Source: Angelakisella sp. (lineage in GTDB: Bacteria; Bacillota; Clostridia; Oscillospirales; Ruminococcaceae). Taken from it: a stretch of 9,697 nucleotides of DNA. This document shows positions 1 through 5,316 of this stretch, one piece after another. The stretch lies in the NCBI GenBank assembly GCA_022794295.1, contig JAAWEO010000063.1, forward strand, positions 1 through 9,697, given 5' to 3'. The stretch's first letter is position 1; every line of letters starts with the position of its first letter. The translations under genes were made by a program, and so were the position numbers. The notes beneath the pieces were generated by a model. That model did not search any database. It was not told the origin of the DNA and worked only from the letters and a program-made list of their open reading frames with translations.

Positions 1-150
1 GCCCTGGACCCGGACCGGACTGATGTCCGGTGACAGAAAGGCTACCCGGTACTGGGCGTTGGGCTTCGGGTATGGTGCTGCGCCGGCAGAAACCTCGCCT
101 GCTCCAGCCCGTCAAAAGCCGGGGAATCGCCCCGCCCTATACCCGTTCCG
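1..150. other. Structured GC-rich intergenic region, no convincing gene
   Basis: No ORF here resembles a known protein. The stretch is rich in perfect hairpins: ACCGGAC-TGAT-GTCCGGT at 14-31, CTGC-GCCG-GCAG at 78-89, and CGGGG-AATCG-CCCCG at 120-134. A longer-range helix can form between CGGGTAT (67-73) and ATACCCG (139-145), enclosing the last two hairpins. CGGGTA (67-72) could instead pair with TACCCG (43-48). With the repeat and the hairpin that follow, this could be the untranslated leader of the downstream dehydrogenase, or the tail of an upstream dispersed repeat. I do not recognise it as a known RNA family. Confidence 0.4.
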
Positions 151-209
151 ACTCCAGGCACCCACTATCCACCCCGCACACCGTTCAGCCGCGAAGCGGC
201 GGGTAGGGT
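151..209. repeat. Dispersed intergenic element, copy A
   Basis: First of three related copies in the window. Its landmarks are CTCCAGGCAC, then CCGCAC about 11 bases later, then GTAGGGT. Here the variable middle holds a GCCGC-GAA-GCGGC hairpin (188-200). The 5' landmark is shared with 1555-1581 and 3817-3843. All three copies lie between genes and in the same orientation. The function is unknown. It could be a small non-autonomous mobile element or a conserved structured RNA. Confidence 0.6.
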
Positions 210-214
210 TTGGC

Positions 215-232
215 AGCGGGCCCTGGCCCGCT
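215..232 (+). promoter_or_regulatory. GC hairpin immediately upstream of the dehydrogenase ribosome site
   Basis: AGCGGGC (215-221) and GCCCGCT (226-232) form a perfect 7-bp stem with a CCTG loop. It is followed by TATATTTC and then the Shine-Dalgarno AAAGGAGG (241-248). The run after the stem is only moderately T-rich, so it is a poor intrinsic terminator. It could end an upstream transcript or act as a leader or attenuator structure for the gene at 259. Confidence 0.4.
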
Positions 233-258
233 TATATTTCAAAGGAGGTCCTAGTTCT

Positions 259-1509
259 ATGATCATCGACAGCAAACAGTACAATGGCCCTTGCTCCTGC
301 GGCCGCAGCCATCAAATGGCCACCCGTCTGGCCGTGATCGAGCCCGGCTGCCTTGCAGATTTCGACCGCTATCTCTCCGAGGCAGGTCTTACCGGCAAAC
401 GTGCCGCAATCTATGACGAAAATACCTACCACGCTAAAAACCTCCGCCGCCCCGCCGCCAGCCAGGAGATTGTCCTTTCCCCCGAAAATCTCCACGCCAA
501 CGAAACCGCTACCGCTGAGGTCCTCTCCCGCCTGGACACGGATGTGGAGGTCCTGGTCGCTGTGGGCAGCGGCACCATCCACGATATTACCCGCTACTGC
601 GCCAATGACCGGGGGCTCCCCTTTGTGGCCTGCCCCACCGCAGCCAGCGTGGATGGCTTCTGCTCCACCGTCTCTGCCATGACCTGGGGCGGATTTAAAA
701 AGACCCTCCCCGGCGTAGCCCCCATTTTGGTTCTGGCCGATATTGACGTGATCAAGGAGGCCCCCCTCGCTTTGGCGCTTTCCGGTGTAGGGGATGTGCT
801 GGGCAAGTATACCGCCCTGGCTGATTGGAAGATCGCCCATGCCCTTACCGGCGAGTTCCTTTGCCCCGAAATCGAGGCCCTTACCCGCAAGGCGGTGGAG
901 GAGGTTTACGCCTGCTGCCGCCAAATCGGCAGTAAGGACCCTGCCGCCTTCCAGCGCCTTACCTGCGGCCTTCTCCTCTCCGGCCTTGCCATGCAGATGA
1001 TGGGGAACTCCCGCCCCGCCTCCGGCGCCGAGCACCATATCTCCCATATTATCGAAATGGAGCCCGAGTCCCTGGGGGTCCATTCCTCTGCCCTTCATGG
1101 GGAGAAGGTGGGGGTGGGTACCGCCCTGGCCTCCGGGGTCTACCACGATCTGGCTAAGCTCGAAAGCATCGCCCCCTTTGTCAAGGAGTACCCCCCCGTT
1201 ACCGAAGCCATCATCCGGGAGGCCTACGGGGACCGCCTCTATGATTCCATCGCCCAGGAGAACCAAAACGACTGCATGGGCAATGTCACCCCCGCCCTGC
1301 TGGCGGAGCATTGGGGGGAGATCCGGGAAATTATTGCCCAGATCCCCACCCGGGACGAGCTGGAAGCCCTCTACCGGGAAATCGGAGCCAAAACCACCCT
1401 GGAGGATATCCAGGTTGACCCCGCCCTGCTCCCCAAGCTGCTGGATTATTCCCCCCTGGTTCGCAACCGTATGACCCTGATGCGTATTCGAAGGATGATT
1501 TGCATTTAA
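259..1509 (+). CDS. egsA: sn-glycerol-1-phosphate dehydrogenase (AraM/EgsA family)
   Basis: This is a 416-residue cytoplasmic enzyme of the iron-containing alcohol dehydrogenase / dehydroquinate synthase-like fold. The family interconverts dihydroxyacetone phosphate and sn-glycerol-1-phosphate using NAD(P)H, giving the archaeal stereoisomer of the lipid backbone; in Bacillus the product feeds heptaprenylglyceryl phosphate synthesis. Visible motifs are the nucleotide-binding GSGT (103-106) with D109, PTAASVDGF (126-134), GDVLGKYTALADWK (178-191) with D179 as likely metal ligand, GAEHHISH (256-263) and HGEKVG (280-285) with H280 as likely metal ligand. The length is close to the roughly 390-400 residues usual for the family. 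The start is fixed by AAAGGAGG ending about 10 nt before the ATG. The gene stands alone on the plus strand, behind a structured leader. No arabinose genes are adjacent. Confidence 0.9.
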   Translation: MIIDSKQYNGPCSCGRSHQMATRLAVIEPGCLADFDRYLSEAGLTGKRAAIYDENTYHAKNLRRPAASQEIVLSPENLHANETATAEVLSRLDTDVEVLVAVGSGTIHDITRYCANDRGLPFVACPTAASVDGFCSTVSAMTWGGFKKTLPGVAPILVLADIDVIKEAPLALALSGVGDVLGKYTALADWKIAHALTGEFLCPEIEALTRKAVEEVYACCRQIGSKDPAAFQRLTCGLLLSGLAMQMMGNSRPASGAEHHISHIIEMEPESLGVHSSALHGEKVGVGTALASGVYHDLAKLESIAPFVKEYPPVTEAIIREAYGDRLYDSIAQENQNDCMGNVTPALLAEHWGEIREIIAQIPTRDELEALYREIGAKTTLEDIQVDPALLPKLLDYSPLVRNRMTLMRIRRMICI

Positions 1510-1806
1510 AACTTTGATGTGTGTCCCCAAAACCGGAACGAAACACGCCCAAAACTCCAGGCACAAGCTATGATGCCGCACAAGCTCCCGTAGGGTCTAA
1601 AGTTTTGGTCCACCCTTTTCAAAGGGCTGGGCGCAGCCCACGTGCCCGAAGGGCTCGGGTCCAGGGCGGCGCCTTGGTCGCCCGTCGCACTGCGCCCGCA
1701 GGCGCGTTTCGGAGCGCAACCGAGCGTAGCGAGGCTCTTAGCGCGGAGAGGCTGCTTTGCTTACTTTTTTTCGTGACACTTTCGACTCGGAGTACAAATT
1801 ACCACG
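1510..1806. other. Gene-free hairpin-rich intergenic region
   Basis: No credible gene is present. After repeat copy C there is a run of short hairpins: CCCTT-TTCA-AAGGG (1613-1626), GGGCTG-GGCG-CAGCCC (1624-1639), GCCC-GAA-GGGC (1644-1654) and GCGCC-CGCA-GGCGC (1692-1705). A T-rich stretch follows at about 1765-1771. The GAA and CGCA loops recur in the module at 9408-9542. Open frames run through on both strands but have repetitive Arg/Ala/Gly/Pro composition and no ribosome sites. Confidence 0.6.
1555..1596. repeat. Dispersed intergenic element, copy C (short form)
   Basis: This copy carries the CTCCAGGCAC and CCGCAC landmarks and the closing GTAGGGT, but lacks the variable hairpin insert of the other two copies. 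It is bracketed by an 8-bp inverted repeat, CCAAAACT (1549-1556) and AGTTTTGG (1601-1608), that could close the whole element as a stem. The flanking inverted repeat is not obvious in the other copies. Confidence 0.55.
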
Positions 1807-1971
1807 ATGGGAACACTGATCAAGGCCCTGCTGCGGGAAGCCCTTACGGACCGAATCAATGACGGGCAGGTATATATGAAGGGTGTTGACACAAGCTACC
1901 GTTACGAGGGATACAGCATCTATAGGATCGAGGATATGAAAAAAGCGATATCCGGCAGGGATATAAGATGA
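1807..1971 (+). CDS. Small hypothetical protein, 54 aa
   Basis: An ATG-initiated ORF encodes 54 residues starting MGTLIKALLREALTD and ending AISGRDIR. The product is charged, with an amphipathic N-terminal helix and a Tyr-rich middle (around VYMKGVDTSYRYEGYSIYRIED). No signal peptide or membrane segment is seen. I do not recognise the family. Support comes from its natural amino-acid composition, unlike the low-complexity frames next to it, and from a strong intrinsic terminator starting 3-4 nt after its stop. The ribosome site is weak: a GGAG about 14 nt upstream. It could be a real small protein or the surviving 3' end of a longer gene whose front was lost at the hairpin region. Confidence 0.5.
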   Translation: MGTLIKALLREALTDRINDGQVYMKGVDTSYRYEGYSIYRIEDMKKAISGRDIR

Positions 1972-1974
1972 TAG

Positions 1975-2008
1975 GAAAGGGCAGAAGCAAAAGGCTTCTG
2001 CCCTTTCT
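1975..2008 (+). terminator. Strong intrinsic terminator after the 54-aa ORF
   Basis: AAAGGGCAGAAG (1976-1987) and CTTCTGCCCTTT (1995-2006) form a perfect 12-bp stem with a 7-nt loop. A G-C pair (1975/2007) and a G-T pair (1974/2008) extend it. The 3' arm ends in CCCTTTCT. A-rich and T-rich stem ends make it potentially bidirectional. Confidence 0.8.
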
Positions 2009-2112
2009 ATTGCTGGATCACCGGAAAATCTTCTGGATATTACCGTCTGAAAAGGAAGGATAAAGGCCATGAACAAAGATGTGCCAGAGTAATGAGAAAC
2101 TTTGTCTTTCCC

Positions 2113-2141
2113 TTGAATCCCCCTGCTGTTTATGGTAGTAT
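2113..2141 (+). promoter_or_regulatory. Sigma-70/SigA-type promoter for the HipA-like kinase
   Basis: A -35 box TTGAAT (2113-2118) lies 17 nt from the -10 box TAGTAT (2136-2141), with an upstream TGG giving an extended -10 (TGn). Transcription would begin near 2148, about 30 nt before the start codon. The next gene therefore has its own promoter behind the terminator at 1975-2008. Confidence 0.6.
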
Positions 2142-2161
2142 CAATACAGAGATTTTCGCCG

Positions 2162-2170
2162 GAAGGAGGT
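2162..2170 (+). promoter_or_regulatory. Ribosome site that fixes the HipA-like start at 2179
   Basis: GAAGGAGGT sits 8 nt before the ATG at 2179. The frame is open further upstream to an ATG at 2092, but that ATG has no ribosome site and lies upstream of the predicted promoter. The 2179 start is therefore chosen. Confidence 0.8.
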
Positions 2171-2178
2171 GCCTTCTT

Positions 2179-3366
2179 ATGAGTGATATTTACAGCCTGC
2201 GCCTTTATGATACCGAATTGATGCGCTTTTCTCTGGAAAAGCGCGGTCTGGAGGGTCTTGTGGCTCAGGTCCTTTCTGTTCAGCGGGAAAAATCCCACCT
2301 CATGCCCCTGGAACTGGATGTGACCGGAACAGGCATCATCCGTTGGCTGGAGCATCGGGTCATCCCCAAGAACCGGGCCTTTGTAGATGAGATTCTAAAA
2401 ACCCTGGGTCTGGGCCGGAATGATACCAAGGGCATCATCGACGTCTGTAAGGGGCTGTCCCTCAACGATAGCTACTGGGTAGTCCCGGAGGACTTCCAGG
2501 GGACCTTTGCACAGTATAACCTCTACCAAAACCGCTTCTCCGAGATGCTGGCCCTGGTGGCCTACACAGGTGCGGGACAGAGCCACGAGGCATTTACCAC
2601 CTCCCCGGAGCTGACCACCAACGGGATGCTCCCCAAGGCGTGGCGGCTTTTGGAGGACGGGATATGGCTTTACAAGGGTGGGACCAGCGGGGCCTCCAAC
2701 ACCGGGCGGGAACCCTACTGTGAATATTACGCCGCCCAGGTAGCAGAGGCTATGGGGCTGGCTCATGTTCCCTATGGTCTGGAAAACTGGAAGGGGATCA
2801 CCGCTTCTAAATGTCCCCTGTTCACCAATATTGATACCTCCTTTGTCCCTATGGGGCGGCTGATGAGATCGGGCAGCATCAAGGGATGCCTGGATTACTG
2901 CGACAGCCTGGGGCCGGAGTTTGGTGAACGGCTGCGGTCTATGCTGGTGTTCGACGCCCTTATCTACAACGAGGACCGGCATTTGGGGAACTTTGGACTG
3001 CTGCGGGATAACCACAGCGGGAAGATCACCGCCCCTGCTCCCCTCTTTGACCATGGTCAGTCTCTTCTGTTTTTTGCGGGTCAGGATGACCTGCAAAACA
3101 TGGCAAGCCTAAAGGAGTACGCAAGGCTGCGCTCCAATCCCTACAACGTTTCCTATGAGGAGATCTGCGCCGAGGTGATGGGACCGGCACAGAGAGCCCA
3201 ACTCCGACGGATGATCGGATTCCGCTTTCGGCGGCACCCCAACCTGAACCTCCCAGAAGCGCATTTGTCCCTTTTGGAGCGGGTGCTGGAGGAGCGGGTG
3301 CGGGAGCTTTTAGCAATTCCCGTCCAACAAAGAAGAGCGGAGCGTCCCGAACGAGATAGAAGATAA
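2179..3366 (+). CDS. HipA/CtkA-like serine/threonine kinase-fold protein
   Basis: A 395-residue soluble protein. The C-terminal two-thirds carries HipA-family kinase signatures: WLYKGGT (163-169) with K166 as likely ATP-binding lysine, the catalytic loop YNEDRHLGNFG (263-273) with D266 and N271, and the metal-binding FDHG (290-293) with D291. The N-terminal ~110 residues, including RVIPKNRAFVD (60-70) and KGLSLNDSYWV (91-101), form a separate conserved-looking region. Relatives are often annotated as HipA or as XRE/excisionase proteins. HipA kinases phosphorylate proteins such as glutamyl-tRNA synthetase and slow growth; whether this one does is unknown. No HipB-type helix-turn-helix antitoxin or HipS-like gene is adjacent. 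The key kinase residues are intact. The gene has its own promoter and ribosome site and stands alone. Confidence 0.75.
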   Translation: MSDIYSLRLYDTELMRFSLEKRGLEGLVAQVLSVQREKSHLMPLELDVTGTGIIRWLEHRVIPKNRAFVDEILKTLGLGRNDTKGIIDVCKGLSLNDSYWVVPEDFQGTFAQYNLYQNRFSEMLALVAYTGAGQSHEAFTTSPELTTNGMLPKAWRLLEDGIWLYKGGTSGASNTGREPYCEYYAAQVAEAMGLAHVPYGLENWKGITASKCPLFTNIDTSFVPMGRLMRSGSIKGCLDYCDSLGPEFGERLRSMLVFDALIYNEDRHLGNFGLLRDNHSGKITAPAPLFDHGQSLLFFAGQDDLQNMASLKEYARLRSNPYNVSYEEICAEVMGPAQRAQLRRMIGFRFRRHPNLNLPEAHLSLLERVLEERVRELLAIPVQQRRAERPERDRR

Positions 3367-3391
3367 GGACGATATTTTTTTAGAGAAAGTA

Positions 3392-3425
3392 CAGACAGAA
3401 AACGCAGCGTGTTTTTTTGCGTCTG
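3392..3425 (+). terminator. Possible weak terminator of the HipA-like gene
   Basis: AAAACGC (3399-3405) pairs with GTGTTTT (3409-3415) around an AGC loop and runs straight into further Ts (to 3418). CAGAC (3392-3396) and GTCTG (3421-3425) can close it further. The stem is AT-rich, so termination may be partial. Confidence 0.35.
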
Positions 3426-3451
3426 GGGTGCAGAGGATGGTATTGTCTTAG

Positions 3452-3484
3452 CAAGCACTGAATTGTGATACCACAATTCGCTTG
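3452..3484. repeat. Perfect hairpin with bulged extension
   Basis: GAATTGTG (3460-3467) and CACAATTC (3472-3479) are perfectly complementary around an ATAC loop. CAAGC (3452-3456) and GCTTG (3480-3484) extend the stem beyond a 3-nt bulge. No T run follows, so it is not a terminator. It could be an operator-like palindrome or part of a structured transcript. Confidence 0.5.
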
Positions 3485-3486
3485 AC

Positions 3487-3503
3487 AGGGGCTTCGCGCC
3501 CCT
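3487..3503. repeat. GC hairpin with TTCGC loop
   Basis: AGGGGC (3487-3492) and GCCCCT (3498-3503) form a 6-bp stem. It lies 2 nt after the hairpin at 3452-3484, so the two would stack as consecutive helices in RNA. Confidence 0.5.
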
Positions 3504-3585
3504 ATGGCCCCCGCAGGAAATGAAAAGTTGAGCAATAAGCCAAAAACAGATTGCTGCTGTTAAAGAAATTTCACGTGACAAGAAG

Positions 3586-3628
3586 GGTCCGGGGCGCATC
3601 GTTTTTGACGATGCTCCCCGGACCTTTT
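3586..3628 (+). terminator. Strong intrinsic terminator, plus strand
   Basis: GGTCCGGGG (3586-3594) pairs with CCCCGGACC (3616-3624), and inside one C/T mismatch GCATCG (3596-3601) pairs with CGATGC (3609-3614), with a 7-nt loop. TTTT follows at once, then GGCTTT. The 15 pairs plus T run point to plus-strand termination. The nearest plus-strand gene ends 220 nt earlier, so it either ends a long 3' untranslated region or a separate small RNA. Confidence 0.75.
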
Positions 3629-3729
3629 GGCTTTATATACCCTGTTTTTCTTCCTTGGCCCCCTTGGCTTTGAGGCTGACTTCCTTTGTACCCCGTTACG
3701 GAAGCAGATTTCTTCAAATCTCTCAAAGA

Positions 3730-3786
3730 AAACCAATAATCCGAACCCTATCCCCTATCAGAAAAAGGCTCGGATCATATTGGTTT
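3730..3786. repeat. Long imperfect inverted repeat
   Basis: The left arm 3730-3747 and right arm 3767-3786 pair over 17 positions, with one A/C mismatch and one 2-nt bulge, around a 19-nt loop. The outer part of each arm is AAACCAATA and TATTGGTTT. On the minus strand the stem is followed by a T-rich stretch (TCTTTG), so a minus-strand terminator is one reading. A small mobile-element relic is another. Confidence 0.5.
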
Positions 3787-3816
3787 GTCGGTGTAAAACA
3801 CTTTGGATGCCCAGGG

Positions 3817-3883
3817 CTCCAGGCACCCACTAAGATCCCGCACAAAGGTAAAGGGCCGGACTTTCATCCGGCCCGGGTAGGGT
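3817..3883. repeat. Dispersed intergenic element, copy B
   Basis: It carries the same CTCCAGGCAC, CCGCAC and GTAGGGT landmarks as copies A and C. The variable middle here is GGGCCGGA-CTTTCA-TCCGGCCC. The first 16 bases of the core (from CTCC to ACTA) are identical to copy A. Confidence 0.6.
3853..3874 (-). terminator. Candidate terminator of tRNA-Leu, inside repeat copy B
   Basis: GGGCCGGA and TCCGGCCC form a perfect 8-bp stem with a 6-nt loop. Read on the minus strand it lies about 33 nt past the tRNA CCA end and is followed by TTTACCTTTG. The T run is interrupted, so efficiency is uncertain. The same hairpin is the variable insert of the dispersed element. Confidence 0.45.
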
Positions 3884-3906
3884 GTGCCCGCAGGGGCCAC
3901 CCCCGC

Positions 3907-3988
3907 TGGTGCGGGAAATGGGACTTGAACCCACACACCGAAGTACTGGCTCCTAAGACCAGCGCGTCTGCCATTCCGCCATTCCCGC
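3907..3988 (-). tRNA. tRNA-Leu, anticodon UAG, CCA encoded
   Basis: The acceptor stem is GCGGGAA/TTCCCGC. The anticodon stem is CTGGT/GCCAG with loop CTTAGGA, giving anticodon TAG (plus-strand CTA at 3953-3955), which reads CUN leucine codons. A long variable arm folds around a TTCG tetraloop, as expected for a type II tRNA. The T arm is GTGGG-TTCAAGT-CCCAT. The discriminator is A, followed by an encoded CCA. It lies 44 nt downstream of the ynbB stop codon on the same strand, so it may be transcribed with that operon. Confidence 0.95.
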
Positions 3989-3993
3989 AGGCT

Positions 3994-4014
3994 GCCCCCA
4001 GTGGGGGCTTTTGT
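3994..4014 (+). terminator. Plus-oriented terminator-like hairpin between tRNA-Leu and ynbB
   Basis: GCCCCC (3994-3999) and GGGGGC (4003-4008) form a 6-bp stem with an AGT loop, followed on the plus strand by TTTTGTT. The T run is on the plus side, antisense to both neighbouring genes. On the minus strand the hairpin has no T run and would let transcription pass from ynbB into the tRNA. Confidence 0.45.
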
Positions 4015-4032
4015 TATTGTACCATAAAAATA

Positions 4033-5298
4033 TTAAAGCTTCAAGAGGCCTGCTGCCACCATCTCCTGGGCGGAGAGAACCACCCCGGCCTTGCCGGTGG
4101 GGTAGGTCAGCCCGCCCTGGAGCCATACTGCGTAGGGCTCCCGAAGGGGGGCGTCGGCAGAAAGCTCGATGGAGGCCCCCATGGTGAAAGCCCCTGCCGC
4201 CATGATCACCTGGCTGTCGTAGCCTGGCATGTCCCAGGGCATGGGGGTGACAAAGGAATCCACTGGTGCCCCCTTCTGAATGCCGCGGCAGAAGGCGCAG
4301 AGCATCTCCGGGTCCCCGGTAAGCACCGACTGGATGATGTCGGTCCGGGGGGCATCGTGGGACGGGTTCACTTCAAAGCCCAGCAGGTGGTAGAAGGCTG
4401 CGGCAAATACGGCGGTCTTCAGGGCACCGGCCACCACCGTGGGGGCAAAGAAGATCCCCTGGTACATGCTCCGCAAAACGTCCAGGGTGCAGCCCACCTC
4501 CCGGCCCATGCCGGGGCAGGTGAGGCGGTTGGCGCAAAGCTCCACCAGGTCCTTCCGGCCGGCAATGTACCCGCCTGTGGGGGCAATGCCGCCGCCGGGG
4601 TTTTTGATCAGGGACCCGGCAATAAGGTCGGCCCCTACCTGGGTGGGCTCCCGCTTTTCCACCAGCTCCCCATAGCAGTTGTCCACCATGACAATGACCT
4701 GGGGGTTCTGCTCCTTGGCGGTCCGGGCGATCTCCCCAATGGTCTCCACCGTCAGGCTGGGCCGCAGGCTGTATCCCCGGCTCCGCTGGACATAGACCAT
4801 CCGGGCCTCCTTGGCGGCCTGGGCGATGGCGGCGAAATCCGGCGTTCCGTCGGGGAGAAGCTCCACCTGGCGGTATTGCACCCCCCACTCCATAAGGGAG
4901 CCCGTGTTTGCCCCCCGGATGCCAATGGTCTCCTCCAGGGTGTCATAGGGGGAGCCGGTGACCGAGACCATCCGGTCCCCGGGGCGCAGCACCCCGAAAA
5001 GGGCGGTGGCCAGGGCGTGGGTGCCGGATACCATGGTGTGGCGCACCAGAGCGTCCTCCGCCCCGAAGATGGCGGCGTAAACAGCGTCCAGACCATCCCG
5101 CCCCCGGTCGTCGTAGCCGTAGCCGGTGGTGCCCTTCATGTGGGCCTCGCTGATGCCGTTTTTCAGGAAGGCGGCCAGGACCTTCTGGCCGTTGTACTCC
5201 TCGTTTTCGGCAATGCGGGCGAAGGCGTCCCGGCAAAGGTCCTCTGCCTGGCGGCTCACTTCCAGGAGCCGGGGATGTATCTCAAAAAAATCTGTCAT
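4033..5298 (-). CDS. ynbB: PLP-dependent methionine gamma-lyase-family protein (YnbB/ALR type)
   Basis: A 421-residue cytoplasmic protein of the Cys/Met-metabolism PLP superfamily, in the branch named for aluminium resistance (Pfam Met_gamma_lyase). Visible features are SGTHA (91-95), which should bind the PLP phosphate, VDNCYGE (205-211) with D206 contacting the pyridine nitrogen, and GSLIKNPGGGIAPTGGYIAG (228-247) with K232 as the Schiff-base lysine. The length fits the family, and the protein looks complete and active. Its true substrate is not established; C-S lyase activity on a sulfur amino acid is the family expectation. The start is set by GGAGG 5 nt before the ATG. It is the last protein gene of the operon, 18 nt after the preceding stop. 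Its usual Firmicute neighbours (miaA, hfq, glnR) are absent from this window. Confidence 0.88.
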   Translation of the reverse strand: MTDFFEIHPRLLEVSRQAEDLCRDAFARIAENEEYNGQKVLAAFLKNGISEAHMKGTTGYGYDDRGRDGLDAVYAAIFGAEDALVRHTMVSGTHALATALFGVLRPGDRMVSVTGSPYDTLEETIGIRGANTGSLMEWGVQYRQVELLPDGTPDFAAIAQAAKEARMVYVQRSRGYSLRPSLTVETIGEIARTAKEQNPQVIVMVDNCYGELVEKREPTQVGADLIAGSLIKNPGGGIAPTGGYIAGRKDLVELCANRLTCPGMGREVGCTLDVLRSMYQGIFFAPTVVAGALKTAVFAAAFYHLLGFEVNPSHDAPRTDIIQSVLTGDPEMLCAFCRGIQKGAPVDSFVTPMPWDMPGYDSQVIMAAGAFTMGASIELSADAPLREPYAVWLQGGLTYPTGKAGVVLSAQEMVAAGLLKL

Positions 5299-5316
5299 GG
5301 TTTCCTCCGTTCGTTT

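Larger units (their letters stand above)
3367..3906. other. Gene-free region with several inverted repeats
   Basis: No credible gene. It holds, in order: a weak hairpin with a T run (3392-3425), a perfect 8-bp hairpin (3460-3479), an AGGGGC-TTCGC-GCCCCT hairpin (3487-3503), a strong terminator (3586-3628), a long imperfect inverted repeat (3730-3786) and repeat copy B (3817-3883). The ORFs crossing it lack ribosome sites and recognisable content. The presence of several terminators and hairpins between convergent units makes a small untranslated RNA possible but unproven. Confidence 0.6.

Noticed and set aside
20..39. CTGATG followed by GAAA, resembling a hammerhead ribozyme core
   Set aside because: CTGATG overlaps the loop and stem of a simple perfect hairpin, the following base is T rather than A, and no stem II separates it from GAAA.
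23..262. 79-aa plus-strand ORF ending over the egsA start
   Set aside because: It reads through hairpins, repeat copy A and the egsA Shine-Dalgarno sequence, has low-complexity Ala/Pro/Arg composition and no ribosome site.
232..1581. 449-codon minus-strand frame
   Set aside because: Antisense shadow of the G1P dehydrogenase, which has a strong ribosome site and catalytic motifs.
1738..2355. 205-codon minus-strand frame
   Set aside because: Antisense to the 54-aa ORF, terminator, promoter and start of the HipA-like gene, with no ribosome site or motifs.
1807..3366. Toxin-antitoxin pair of the 54-aa ORF and the HipA-like kinase
   Set aside because: A strong terminator and a separate promoter divide them, and the small protein has no HipB-like helix-turn-helix motif.
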